Assembly: GCA_017936845.1 (NCBI GenBank)
Contig: JAGBES010000019.1
Span: 1 to 46,924 of the forward strand
DNA from: Bacilli bacterium
GTDB lineage: Bacteria > Bacillota_I > Bacilli_A > RF39 > UBA660
Length of the DNA stretch: 46,924 nucleotides
Direction of reading: 5' to 3'
Shown: positions 1 through 8,256 of the stretch, in pieces
Layout: every line of letters begins with the position of its first letter
Numbering within the stretch: position 1 is the stretch's first letter
Notes under the pieces: model-generated
What the model was told of the DNA's origin: nothing
Seen by the model: only the letters and a program-made list of their open reading frames with translations
The model's database searches: none
Position numbers and translations under genes: made by a program

Positions 1-5
1 GGAAA

Positions 6-388
6 GTGAAAGAAAAATACTATACCTGCAAGTATGATAGAGCATTTAAAGAAATAATGTTAAAAGAAAGTAATAAAGATATCTTAAAAAAATTATTAGA
101 ACATATCTTAAAAGAAGAAATAGAAGAAATAACAATATTACATACAGAAAGAAATAATGGAAATTTAAAAATAAAAAGAAAAATACTTGATGCATTATTA
201 AAAACAAAATATGAGAGGATAGGATTAGAATTAAATTCAAATATAGAATCATATGTACTTCCAAAAAATATGGCTTAAAAAAATAAATCTATTGAAATAG
301 CTAAAAATCTTAAACAATCAAATATATCAACGATGATATTGTTAAAGCTACAAGGTTATCTATAGAAGAAATAAAAAATTTAAAGTAG
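6..388 (+). pseudogene. Remnant of an Rpn/PD-(D/E)XK nuclease family (transposase-like) gene
   Basis: The first 90 codons (6-278) match my recollection of the N-terminus of Rpn-family PD-(D/E)XK proteins (KYDRAFKEIMLKESN, then LLKKLLE-type helices, a DALL strand, and YVLPKNMA where the family has a conserved Asn-Met-Ala). They stop at a TAA straight after that motif, at about a third of the usual ~280 residues. The DNA beyond still encodes the family's typical C-terminal helix: SIEIAKNLKQSNIS (288-329), then after a frame change DDIVKATRLSIEEIKNLK (332-385) and a TAG at 386-388. So the catalytic middle is deleted and the tail is frameshifted. Intact members act in RecA-independent recombination or as toxins; this copy is almost certainly dead. 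A short 5' part could lie outside the window, but an ATG is present at position 6. Confidence 0.72.
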
Positions 389-407
389 AGGTTATCTACT
401 TTTTTTC
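382..407 (+). terminator. Intrinsic terminator after the Rpn remnant
   Basis: The arms AAAGTAGA (382-389) and TCTACTTT (395-402) form an 8-bp stem around loop GGTTA, followed by a T-run. The stop codon of the decayed gene lies inside the left arm, a pattern that recurs through the window. Confidence 0.75.
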
Positions 408-480
408 ATTTTTTCTTCAAAAAAATATCACCATTTTTTCACATAAAAAAAATATAATTTTATAGGAAATGGAGGATAAT

Positions 481-1914
481 ATGTATATTTTAAAAAATTC
501 GTGGATTAATATTGTAAGATCAAAAGGAAGAAATTTACTAATAGGAATTATTATAACAATAATAACTATTAGTGCATTGGTAGCTTTATCTATTAACAAA
601 TCAAGTAAAAATTTAAAGGAGAACTATATTAATAGTAATCCAGTTGAAGTATCATTTAGTTTAGATATGAGAAGTATTAGAAATGAAAGAATTGAGAATT
701 CTGATTTAACTATTGAACCAATTAACGAAGATGATATTAAAAATTATGGTAATTCTAAATATGTAAAAGATTATTATTATACTTATCAAAAAAGTTTATC
801 ATCTGATGATGTAGATGCTATTAGTATAAGTGATATATTAAAAAAAGAAGATAATAGTGAAGAGGATAGACCTAATGATATGATGCATGATAATAAAATG
901 GCAAGTCAAGGGGATTTTAAATTTGTAGCATATTCAGATATAGCTTATATTGAAAACTTTTTAAATGGTACAAATAAAATAATAAGTGGTAGTATATTCG
1001 ATAATGATAGTGAAGCAAATGTAATTGTTATCAGTTCAGATTTAGCAGAAGAAAATGATTTAGAAGTTAATGACAAAATAAAATTTTATGATCCTGAAGA
1101 TACTGATAAAGTATGTGAATTTGAAATAATTGCTATATATGAAGATACAAGTACAAACGATGATAATTTTATGAATATGAATGTTATGAATAGTCAAAAT
1201 CAAATATATACAACTATGACAGCTATTAAAAGTATGATAGATGAAAATAATTCTAATAATATAAGTGCTAAATTTTATTTAACTAGTAGTGATGATATAG
1301 AAAAATTTAAAGAAGAAGTAACTGAAAAAGGATTAAGTAGTTATTATACTTTAAATGATAATCAAGATGCTATTTTAGAAACATTAAAACCTGTAGAAAA
1401 TATAAGTAATTTTTCTATGACATTTTTAGTAATAATATTAATCGTAGGAATAATTATATTAATTGTAATAAATATGATTAATATACGTGATAGAAAATAT
1501 GAAATAGGTGTTTTAAGAGCAATTGGAATGAATAAGTTAAAAGTATCAGTAGAACTTATATTAGAATTATTTATAGTTTCTTTAGTATCACTTATAATAG
1601 GAACTTTAATAGGAATATCAGCTTCTCAACCGATAACAAATAAAATGTTAGAAAATGAAATAAATAGTTATACAGAGGAAAAACAAGAAGTTGAAAATAA
1701 TTTTGGTAGAGGAAATATTGAAAGAAAAGGATTCAATAAAATGGAAGCTAATAAAAATATAGATTATGTTGATAATTTAAACGTAAAAATAGATATATAT
1801 ACAATATTACAATTATTTGGTGTAGTAATACTAATTACTATTATAAGCGGAAGTATAACAATTATTTCAATTAATAAATATGAACCAAATAAAATATTAC
1901 AAAATAGAGTATAG
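481..1914 (+). CDS. ABC transporter permease, MacB/FtsX type
   Basis: Membrane subunit of an ABC exporter with the MacB/FtsX architecture. One N-terminal membrane span (about residues 18-38) is followed by a ~270-residue extracytoplasmic domain. A C-terminal FtsX domain has three spans (about 310-332, 358-384, 440-462) and the family hallmark RDRKYEIGVLRAIGMN just after the first of them. I place the start at ATG 481, because GGAGG at 471-475 sits 5 nt upstream; the in-frame ATG at 469 would have no ribosome site. A TATAAT-like -10 lies at 453-458. The ATPase gene follows after 8 bp, so the pair is one operon. Such pairs export peptides or antibiotics or act on the envelope; the substrate here cannot be told. 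The extracellular part is acidic and Asn-rich. Confidence 0.88.
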   Translation: MYILKNSWINIVRSKGRNLLIGIIITIITISALVALSINKSSKNLKENYINSNPVEVSFSLDMRSIRNERIENSDLTIEPINEDDIKNYGNSKYVKDYYYTYQKSLSSDDVDAISISDILKKEDNSEEDRPNDMMHDNKMASQGDFKFVAYSDIAYIENFLNGTNKIISGSIFDNDSEANVIVISSDLAEENDLEVNDKIKFYDPEDTDKVCEFEIIAIYEDTSTNDDNFMNMNVMNSQNQIYTTMTAIKSMIDENNSNNISAKFYLTSSDDIEKFKEEVTEKGLSSYYTLNDNQDAILETLKPVENISNFSMTFLVIILIVGIIILIVINMINIRDRKYEIGVLRAIGMNKLKVSVELILELFIVSLVSLIIGTLIGISASQPITNKMLENEINSYTEEKQEVENNFGRGNIERKGFNKMEANKNIDYVDNLNVKIDIYTILQLFGVVILITIISGSITIISINKYEPNKILQNRV

Positions 1915-1922
1915 GAGGCAAT

Positions 1923-2585
1923 ATGTGTATTTTAAAGATAGAAAATTTGAATTTTAGTTATGATAAAGAAAAATATGTTTTAAAAGATATAAATTTAGAT
2001 TTTAAAGAAGGAAAAGCATATGGTATTTTTGGAAAAAGTGGAGCTGGAAAAACAACCCTTCTTTCTTTAATCGCTGGTCTTGAAAAAATAACAGATGGAG
2101 ATATATTATACGATAATAAAAGTATTAAAAAAATAAATAGAGATAATTATAGATCAAGTGAAATTGGTGTTATATTTCAAAGTTACAATTTACTTCCTCA
2201 TTTAACAGCTTTAGAAAATGTTATTTTATCTATGGATATTAGTAGAGTAAAAGTACAAGATAAAAAGAAGAAAGCTCTAGAACTTTTAAAAAGAGTAGGA
2301 TTAGATGAGAAAAAAGCAAATAGAAAAATTCTTACTTTATCAGGAGGAGAACAACAAAGAGTAAGTATTGCTAGAGCACTATCTTATGATGCTAAAATAA
2401 TACTTGCCGATGAACCAACAGGTAATTTAGATAAAGAAACAGAAGAAGATATATTAAATTTATTGATAAGTTTAGCCGATAAAGATAATAAATGTGTTAT
2501 TATAATATCACATTCAAATAAAGTTAAAGAAAAGGTAGATATAGTTTATTATTTAGTTAACGGAAAGATTAAAGTTACAAATTAG
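1923..2585 (+). CDS. ABC transporter ATP-binding protein, LolD/MacB type
   Basis: ATPase partner of the FtsX-type permease just upstream (8-bp gap, AGGAGG before the ATG). All nucleotide-binding elements are present: Walker A GKSGAGKTT (residues 37-45), Q-loop Gln86 in VIFQSYNLLP, signature LSGGEQQR (139-146), Walker B IILADE (159-164), followed by PTGNLD as is typical of the LolD/MacB/FtsE branch, and switch His197 in ISHSNK. The 220-residue length is normal for this group. It should form a cytoplasmic dimer that drives conformational change in the permease rather than classic substrate import. A strong terminator follows, so the operon has two genes. Confidence 0.92.
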   Translation: MCILKIENLNFSYDKEKYVLKDINLDFKEGKAYGIFGKSGAGKTTLLSLIAGLEKITDGDILYDNKSIKKINRDNYRSSEIGVIFQSYNLLPHLTALENVILSMDISRVKVQDKKKKALELLKRVGLDEKKANRKILTLSGGEQQRVSIARALSYDAKIILADEPTGNLDKETEEDILNLLISLADKDNKCVIIISHSNKVKEKVDIVYYLVNGKIKVTN

Positions 2586-2629
2586 AAGTTTAGTTTCCTA
2601 ATTATAAAAAGTGGTAATTTTAATTTATA

Positions 2630-2659
2630 AAATATTAAAGTTTCTTTAATATTTTTTTT
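2630..2659 (+). terminator. Intrinsic terminator of the ABC exporter operon
   Basis: AAATATTAAAG (2630-2640) and CTTTAATATTT (2644-2654) form a perfect 11-bp stem with a TTT loop, followed by a T-run to 2659. It separates the ABC operon from holA. Confidence 0.9.
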
Positions 2660-2664
2660 AAATT

Positions 2665-2673
2665 TGTTATAAT
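2665..2673 (+). promoter_or_regulatory. Extended -10 promoter of holA
   Basis: TGTTATAAT occupies 2665-2673. Transcription would begin near 2680, leaving a leader of about 10 nt that consists of little more than the AGGTGAT ribosome site. The same TGnTAWAAT box precedes many other genes here. Confidence 0.6.
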
Positions 2674-2689
2674 TAAATAGGTGATAAAT

Positions 2690-3631
2690 ATGTACTTATA
2701 TTACGGATTAGAACAATATTTAATTGATAAAGAAATTAATAAAATTAAGTCAGAAAACAATATTTTAGATATTGATGTAATTAAATATGATTTAGAAAAT
2801 AATAAAATAGAAGATATTATAGAAGATGCTTTATCTATTTCATTATTTAGTAATAAAAAATTAATAATTGTAGATAATGCATACATATTTACTGGAACAA
2901 CCAATAAAAAATTAATAGAACAAAATATAGATATATTAAAAGAATATATAAATAATGGTAATTTTACTAATATAATTATATTTACTATATTAAAAGAGAA
3001 ATTAGATGAAAGAAAAAATATTGTTAAATTAATTAAAGAAAAAGGTATCGTTAAAGATTTTAATTTATCAAATAACATAAATAAATATATATTAGATATG
3101 TTTGATAATTATAAAATAAGTAATGAAAATATAAATTTACTAATAAATAGAGTAGGTAATAATTTAGAAATTTTGAATCAAGAAATAAACAAAATCAAAA
3201 CATATAAAGATGATGATTTTAACATAACAAAAGAAGATATTATTAATTTAACAAGTAAAAATATTGATACAAATTTTTTTAATTTAATAGAAAACATAGT
3301 AGAAAGAGATAAAGAAAAAGCTATGGAAAGTTACTTTGAAATAGTAAGAGATGGAGAAGAACCTATTAAAATTATAATAGTACTTGCTAATAAATTTAGA
3401 CTTATATATCAAGCTAAAAATTTATATAAAAAAGGATATTCAGAGAAAGATATTACTTCTATGCTTGGTAGTAATTATTATGCTATTAAAAAATGTTTAG
3501 AAAATGGAAGAAAATATGATGATAAATTTTTATTAGATTGTATTATGAAATTAGCAGATTTAGATATAAATATAAAAAGTGGTAAAATTGATAAAAATAT
3601 AGGACTAGAATTATTTATAATGGAAATATAA
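2690..3631 (+). CDS. holA: DNA polymerase III, delta subunit
   Basis: Clamp-loader delta subunit, which opens the beta sliding clamp and, with tau and delta prime, loads it at primed sites. The 313-residue product has the expected pattern: an N-terminal YYGLEQYLIDKEI segment, then the LFSNKKLIIVDNA strand-turn and NNIIIFT-type strands of the degenerate AAA+ domain (no P-loop, as is normal for delta). A C-terminal helical collar follows with the family stretch NTNFFNLIENIVERDKEKAM and EPIKIIIVLANKFRLIYQAKNL. ATG 2690 is preferred over the in-frame GTG at 2681, because that GTG is part of the AGGTGAT ribosome site. In Bacillus holA lies beside rpsT and gpr; here those two lie 6 kb further on, so the neighbourhood is partly kept. 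Confidence 0.88.
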   Translation: MYLYYGLEQYLIDKEINKIKSENNILDIDVIKYDLENNKIEDIIEDALSISLFSNKKLIIVDNAYIFTGTTNKKLIEQNIDILKEYINNGNFTNIIIFTILKEKLDERKNIVKLIKEKGIVKDFNLSNNINKYILDMFDNYKISNENINLLINRVGNNLEILNQEINKIKTYKDDDFNITKEDIINLTSKNIDTNFFNLIENIVERDKEKAMESYFEIVRDGEEPIKIIIVLANKFRLIYQAKNLYKKGYSEKDITSMLGSNYYAIKKCLENGRKYDDKFLLDCIMKLADLDINIKSGKIDKNIGLELFIMEI

Positions 3632-3632
3632 A

Positions 3633-3654
3633 AGGCACATAATTATATGTGCCT
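3633..3654. terminator. Hairpin between convergent holA and pilB-like genes
   Basis: AGGCACATA (3633-3641) pairs perfectly with TATGTGCCT (3646-3654) around loop ATTA. The stem includes the stop codon of the minus-strand gene. The T-run is only moderate on the minus strand and absent on the plus strand, so it probably serves the pilB-like gene mainly. Confidence 0.6.
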
Positions 3655-5137
3655 AAAATTGTATATCAAGTAAGTCATCTAAAGGATCTTTAGAATTTCT
3701 TTTTGTTTCAGATTTATTTATATCATCAAGTAAACTATTAATATTATTTAAATTATCTTTTATGTTATTGTCAAAATTTTTTGATTCATCACTTTTAGAA
3801 TTTTTAATTTCATCAGCTTTTAATTCCTTTAAAAAATCTTCTGTTTCTTCAAGTTCTGTTTCATGTTTTTCTTCTTTATGTTTACCATTTTGTGAAATAT
3901 TAGTTAAATCTAATGCATCTTTTAAATCATATTCTCCTTCAGTAGCTTTATCATCATTATCTAATTCAATTATTTTTAAAATTTCTTCTACTGTAGTTTT
4001 TCCTTCAACTACTTTTTCAAGACCATCTTGAAGTAGAGTAGTTACATCATTTCTATAAACAAGTTCTCTTAATTTATCTTTACGTAAATTACTACTTATA
4101 GCATCTTTGATTTCTTGATTAACAAGCAATACTTCATGAATAGCAATACGTCCTTTATAACCATTGCTACATTCTTCACATCCTTCTACTGTGTAAACTT
4201 CTTCTATATCACGATTAAGAACTTTTTTAAATAAGTCTTTTTCATAATCATTAGTTGGTCTTTTTTTTGCACATTTAGGACATAATCGACGAGCTAATTT
4301 TTGAGATATAATACCTGTCAAAGCGCTAGCTAATAAATATCTTTCAACATCCATATCAAGTAAACGCTCAATTGTATTTAATGAGTTATTGGTGTGAATT
4401 GTAGATAATACTAAGTGTCCTGTGATAGATGCACGAACAGCTATTTTAGCAGTTTCAGTATCACGAATTTCTCCAATCATTATTATATTAGGGTCTTGAC
4501 GTAATATAGAACGTAGGGCATTAGCAAATGTAAGACCAATTTCACTGTTTGTTTGAACTTGATTAATACCTTCAATGTTCATTTCAATTGGGTCTTCAAC
4601 AGTAATTATATTTGTGTCTTCTTTATTAAGTCTTTGTAATATAGAATATACAGTAGTTGATTTACCACTACCTGTAGCACCTGTAACTAAAATAATACCA
4701 TTAGGGGCTGTAATCATTCTTATGACTTTTTCATAGTTTCCTTCACTAAAACCTAATGTTTCGAGTCCAGCTTGACTCATTGAATAATCAAGAATACGAA
4801 TAACTATTTTTTCACCCTCTAAAGTAGGTAAACAAGAAACACGAAGGTCTAGATCTAGACCTTGCAAAGTCTGTTTTATTGCACCATCTTGAGGTAATCT
4901 AGATTCTGTTATATTCATACCAGATATAATTTTTATACGAGTTATTAAATTCTTTTTTATTCCGTTTGGAACTTCAGCGTAATCAATTAAAGCTCCATCA
5001 ATACGTATTCTAATAAGCATAAATTCTTCATGAGGATCAAAATGAATATCACTTGCACCTCTTTTACTACTATCAACTAATATATCATTAACAATTTCTA
5101 CTACAGGGACTTTATCAAAATCAAATTTTTTTAGCAT
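3653..5137 (-). CDS. Type IV pilus / type II secretion assembly ATPase (GspE/PilB/ComGA family)
   Basis: Hexameric ATPase that powers pilus or pseudopilus extension from the cytoplasmic face of the platform protein. Visible elements: Walker A GATGSGKST (153-161), Asp box EDPIE (181-185), Walker B region IIMIGEIRD (218-226), His box HLVLSTIHTN (241-250) and a zinc-binding tetracysteine (C286, C289, C320, C323). It starts directly with the N2 domain (SDIHFDP near residue 30), so it lacks the N1 domain of long PilB/GspE and resembles ComGA. Unusually, a tail of ~100 residues (about 395-494) rich in Asp, Glu, Asn and Lys follows the catalytic core and ends DPLDDLLDIQF. It is divergent from two pseudopilin genes and 20 kb from the pilC/pilD block it must work with. 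Confidence 0.93.
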   Translation of the reverse strand: MLKKFDFDKVPVVEIVNDILVDSSKRGASDIHFDPHEEFMLIRIRIDGALIDYAEVPNGIKKNLITRIKIISGMNITESRLPQDGAIKQTLQGLDLDLRVSCLPTLEGEKIVIRILDYSMSQAGLETLGFSEGNYEKVIRMITAPNGIILVTGATGSGKSTTVYSILQRLNKEDTNIITVEDPIEMNIEGINQVQTNSEIGLTFANALRSILRQDPNIIMIGEIRDTETAKIAVRASITGHLVLSTIHTNNSLNTIERLLDMDVERYLLASALTGIISQKLARRLCPKCAKKRPTNDYEKDLFKKVLNRDIEEVYTVEGCEECSNGYKGRIAIHEVLLVNQEIKDAISSNLRKDKLRELVYRNDVTTLLQDGLEKVVEGKTTVEEILKIIELDNDDKATEGEYDLKDALDLTNISQNGKHKEEKHETELEETEDFLKELKADEIKNSKSDESKNFDNNIKDNLNNINSLLDDINKSETKRNSKDPLDDLLDIQF

Positions 5138-5185
5138 AAAAAATTCAACTCCTCTTTATTCTTAATTTAGGACTAGCTTTTATCC

Positions 5186-5209
5186 TAAATATATTATATA
5201 ATATATTTA
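5186..5209. promoter_or_regulatory. 24-bp perfect palindrome between divergent pilus genes
   Basis: The intergenic space between the pilB-like gene and the pseudopilins holds a perfect AT-only palindrome (TAAATATATTAT and its reverse complement). It carries a TATAAT hexamer on both strands, so it could be overlapping divergent promoters. A second inverted repeat lies just beside it: ATTTAGGA (5165-5172) with TCCTAAAT (5183-5190). Symmetry of this length at a divergent promoter suggests an operator or a shared melting region; no regulator can be named. Confidence 0.45.
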
Positions 5210-5239
5210 AGTTAAAGACAATAAAAAGGAGTTAAATTT

Positions 5240-5767
5240 ATGAAAAAAAAGAGCAAAGGTTTTATGTTACTTGAAACATTAGTTGTATCTACTTTTATTA
5301 TTAGTACACTTATATATCTTTATATTCAATTTATAAATTTAAAAAAAAGTTACGATATAAGTTTTAGATATGATACTATTCCAGGACTTTATAATTTAAA
5401 AGAAGTAGATAAATTTATTAATACAAATTATGGGTATGCTGATTTTATAAATAATACAGATATAATTACAAATGGATATACTGAAATATATAATAATAAC
5501 GAATGTAACATTAATTTTTTTTCAAATAATAATAACTATTGTGAAAAATTAATGACTAGTATAGGTGCTAAGACTATATTATTAGCTAAAATTGATTTAA
5601 CTACTACTAAAAATAATTTAAAAAATAATAATCCTTATTCAAATAATTTGTATTTATATATAAAAAGTATAAATTACACAACAAACTTAAATACATATCT
5701 TTTAATAATTGAATATAACGATAACACTTTTTCTAATATAAAAATAGAAAAAGAGGAGGTAAATTAA
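5240..5767 (+). CDS. Minor pseudopilin with type IV prepilin leader
   Basis: A short basic leader ends in a prepilin peptidase site G7|F8, with Glu at mature position +5 (FMLLE) and a ~20-residue hydrophobic helix, the class III signal of type IV pilins. The rest (about 140 residues) is Asn/Tyr-rich with no recognisable domain and two cysteines near the middle (NECNIN and NNYCEKL). Length and composition fit a minor (initiating or tip) pseudopilin. It overlaps the next pseudopilin by one base (TAATG), so the two are translationally coupled. It is divergent from the pilB-like ATPase and would be processed by the prepilin peptidase encoded at 27.7-28.5 kb. The start follows AAAAGGAG. Confidence 0.82.
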   Translation: MKKKSKGFMLLETLVVSTFIISTLIYLYIQFINLKKSYDISFRYDTIPGLYNLKEVDKFINTNYGYADFINNTDIITNGYTEIYNNNECNINFFSNNNNYCEKLMTSIGAKTILLAKIDLTTTKNNLKNNNPYSNNLYLYIKSINYTTNLNTYLLIIEYNDNTFSNIKIEKEEVN

Positions 5768-6267
5768 TGAAAAAGAGAGGTTTTACTGTAGTTGAATTAA
5801 TGACAACATTTGTATTAATATCTGTAATTGCAACACTTTTAATTAAATTAACTATTTCTTTAAAAGAATTGTATATAAGTGGTGATATGAAAACCACATT
5901 ACTAGCAAAACAAGGAACATTAACTGATAAGCTCAAAAATGATTTAAATAATAATGTTCTAACTGAAATGAATTCATGTGGTAATAATTGTATTACTTTT
6001 GTTTATAATACAGGTAGTAAAAACTTAAAAGTAGATAAAACAAATAAAATTATCACTTATGATAATTATGCTATTAAACTTGGTAAAGAAAATTCATTTG
6101 GGGATATTTATATAAATAAAGATGATTATGATATAGGAAGTATTGTTAAAATAAATATTTCAATTAAAAATAAATTATTAAAAGGGGATTATGGTATTAA
6201 TATTGTTCATCAAATTAATGATACTACAACTTTTGATTCTAACATTTTAACTACTTTTAATAAATGA
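5767..6267 (+). CDS. Second minor pseudopilin with type IV prepilin leader
   Basis: The product begins MKKRGFTVVEL: prepilin cleavage G5|F6, Glu +5 and a hydrophobic helix through about residue 28. The soluble remainder carries a close pair CGNNC (possible disulfide) and many Asn/Lys residues; no further domain is recognised. GAGG lies before the ATG, which overlaps the stop of the upstream pseudopilin. Its own last 11 bases overlap the 3' end of the convergent ylbJ-like gene, and I see no terminator between them. With its partner it likely nucleates or caps the pilus. The exact homologue (ComGD/E/F/G or GspH-K type) cannot be settled by eye. Confidence 0.82.
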   Translation: MKKRGFTVVELMTTFVLISVIATLLIKLTISLKELYISGDMKTTLLAKQGTLTDKLKNDLNNNVLTEMNSCGNNCITFVYNTGSKNLKVDKTNKIITYDNYAIKLGKENSFGDIYINKDDYDIGSIVKINISIKNKLLKGDYGINIVHQINDTTTFDSNILTTFNK

Positions 6268-7183
6268 AATCGAACAAAAAATATATTATTATTCCGGTTA
6301 TAGAACTATGAATTAATCTTGCTATAAAAAAGGGATAATATTTAATTTTAGTATCTGATAAGATACTTTTTATTTGCATATGTACACTTAATCCTCCAAA
6401 AGATAATACCATACCAATTAATGTGCATTTATTTTTTAATGGAATATTTAATAAACTTATATTATTAATTCCACCACTCATTTCTAAAATACCACTTATA
6501 ATAGCTTTAAAATAAGGATTTAATGGTAATATTTGATCGATTAAATTAGTTACTATCAAAAATATTATAATAGTTCCTAATATTAAAAATAGAGTACTAA
6601 AACTATTAATAATAGCTTTACTTAATATACTAGAAAAAGATAATTCTTTTTCTTTTTTTTGTATAGATATAGAATTATTTATAGGGGTTTTAAGTATATT
6701 TCTAAATAGAAAACCTATAATAAAATTAGTTAAATAATGAATTATTAATATTATAAAACCAGCTTTTTTATCATTCAAAAAAGTAATAGAAATAGCTCCC
6801 ATAATGAATAAAGGATTAGAAAAATGAGTATACATGAGTATTTTAGAAGCTTCTAATTCATTAATTTCACCCCTTAAATACAAATCTTTAGTATATTTAG
6901 AATTACTAGGAAAACCAGAAATCATACTCATAAATAATATGAAAGAACATTTAGAATTTATTTTAAATATTTTATTCATAAATGGTTTAAATATATTAGA
7001 AATATATTCTACAAAACCATAATTAATCAATAATTCAGAAATAATAAAAAATGGAAATAATGAAGGAAAAATACTTTTTTTAAATAAATTAACAGAATAT
7101 ATAACTGTATTTATTACAATATCAGAGTTTTTAAGAATTAAGAAAGTTATTATAACTAATATATACATAATTATTTTTTTCAT
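6257..7183 (-). CDS. ylbJ: Sporulation integral membrane protein, YlbJ family
   Basis: Polytopic membrane protein of 308 residues with about eight hydrophobic segments. It matches the YlbJ (nucleoside-recognition/Gate domain) family: SIFPSLFPFFIISELL near the N-terminus, SMISGFPSNSKYTKDLY in the middle (the family's SGYPxGAK-like loop) and a second Gate half with LEMSGGINNIS. In Bacillus YlbJ is under the mother-cell sigma factor sigma-E and is needed for heat-resistant spores. The ylbL-like protease gene is the divergent neighbour, and ylbJ and ylbL also lie close together in Bacillus, which supports the call. Start ATG 7183 follows AAGGTGA. Confidence 0.85.
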   Translation of the reverse strand: MKKIIMYILVIITFLILKNSDIVINTVIYSVNLFKKSIFPSLFPFFIISELLINYGFVEYISNIFKPFMNKIFKINSKCSFILFMSMISGFPSNSKYTKDLYLRGEINELEASKILMYTHFSNPLFIMGAISITFLNDKKAGFIILIIHYLTNFIIGFLFRNILKTPINNSISIQKKEKELSFSSILSKAIINSFSTLFLILGTIIIFLIVTNLIDQILPLNPYFKAIISGILEMSGGINNISLLNIPLKNKCTLIGMVLSFGGLSVHMQIKSILSDTKIKYYPFFIARLIHSSITGIIIYFLFDFIY

Positions 7184-7212
7184 ACTTTCACCTTATTAAT
7201 TATATGTAATTA

Positions 7213-7221
7213 TGTTATAAT
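7213..7221 (+). promoter_or_regulatory. Extended -10 promoter of ylbL
   Basis: TGTTATAAT at 7213-7221, 38 bp before the ATG and giving a leader of about 30 nt. It lies in the 75-bp divergent gap with the ylbJ-like gene. Confidence 0.55.
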
Positions 7222-7258
7222 TATCTTAATAAGCATAATATTATTTAAGGAGAAAAAT

Positions 7259-8230
7259 ATGAAAAAATTATTAAAATTATTAAGAAAAAATATAGTATTT
7301 ATAATAGTATTAATAAGTATATTTTTATTATTTAATATAGAATTACCTTATTATATAGAAACATCTGGTGGAATTATAAATATAAATGATAGATATATAA
7401 TAGAAGAAAGTTATGAATCTAAAGGAAGTATTAATATGACATATGTATCAGAGTATAAGGGAACAATTCCAACTATTTTATTAGCATTTTTAAATAAAAA
7501 TATGGATATTATAAAAAAAGAAGAGGTAGTATATGATAATGAAACAGAAGATGAAACTAATTTTAGAGGTAAAATGATGCTTGATGAAGCTAATACAAAT
7601 GCTATTTTATTAGCTTATAAAAAAGCAGAAAAATCATTTAAAATAGATAATGTTGATATGTATGTTACATATATATATGATAATTCTAAAACAAATTTAA
7701 AAATAAAAGATAAAATTATAAGTATAAATGATAAAAAAGTTAATTCTAAAGAAGAAATACATGAAATTTTAAAAAATAAAGATAAAGTAAATATAAAAGT
7801 AATAAATAATGGAAAAGAATATGATAGATATGCATATGTAAAAGATGGAAAAATAGGTATAATAATAACTTATGATAGAAATATTACAACATATCCTAAA
7901 ATAAAATATAATAATGAAAAAAATGAATATGGTTCTTCTGGAGGATTAATGACAGCTTTAGTAATATATAATAAATTAATAAGTTATGATATTACTAAAG
8001 GCTATAAGATAGCAGGAACAGGTACAATAGATGAAGATGGAACAGTAGGGGAAATTGATGGTGTTAAATATAAACTAAAAGGTGCTGTTAAAGATAAAGC
8101 AGATGTTTTTTTAGTACCAAGTGGCAATTATGAAGAAGCAATAAAATTAAAAGAAAAAAATAATTATAAAATTAAAATAATAGAAGTAAAAACTTTTGAA
8201 GATGCTATTGATTATTTAAAAAATTTATAA
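7259..8230 (+). CDS. ylbL: PDZ-Lon membrane protease, YlbL/SepM family
   Basis: Membrane-anchored serine protease. An N-terminal span (about 10-28) leads to an extracytoplasmic PDZ domain (about 120-200, with KIKDKIISINDKKVNSKEE) and a C-terminal Lon-type proteolytic domain. The Ser-Lys dyad is assignable as S227 (GSSGGLM) and K270 (IDGVKYK), aligning with the PSAGLM and GGLKEK elements of Lon. The residue before the catalytic Ser is Ser rather than the usual Pro, and the next is Gly rather than Ala. Homologues process secreted peptides (SepM, streptococcal competence signal) or envelope proteins; in Bacillus YlbL has been tied to the DNA-damage checkpoint. The substrate here is unknown. GGAG precedes the ATG. 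Confidence 0.87.
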   Translation: MKKLLKLLRKNIVFIIVLISIFLLFNIELPYYIETSGGIININDRYIIEESYESKGSINMTYVSEYKGTIPTILLAFLNKNMDIIKKEEVVYDNETEDETNFRGKMMLDEANTNAILLAYKKAEKSFKIDNVDMYVTYIYDNSKTNLKIKDKIISINDKKVNSKEEIHEILKNKDKVNIKVINNGKEYDRYAYVKDGKIGIIITYDRNITTYPKIKYNNEKNEYGSSGGLMTALVIYNKLISYDITKGYKIAGTGTIDEDGTVGEIDGVKYKLKGAVKDKADVFLVPSGNYEEAIKLKEKNNYKIKIIEVKTFEDAIDYLKNL

Positions 8231-8231
8231 A

Positions 8232-8256
8232 AAAATAAAGTATTAAACTTTATTTT
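8232..8256. terminator. Terminator between convergent ylbL and transglutaminase-like genes
   Basis: AAAATAAAGT (8232-8241) pairs with ACTTTATTTT (8247-8256) around ATTAA. T-runs flank both sides, the longer one on the minus strand, so it likely works for both genes. Confidence 0.75.

Noticed and set aside
469-480. ATG 469 as start of the ABC permease
   Set aside because: GGAGG lies inside this stretch, 5 nt before ATG 481, so 481 is the start.
2681-2689. GTG start for holA
   Set aside because: The GTG is part of the AGGTGAT ribosome site; the same argument moves the starts of mnmA, dps, dnaG and the zinc-ribbon gene to the following ATG.
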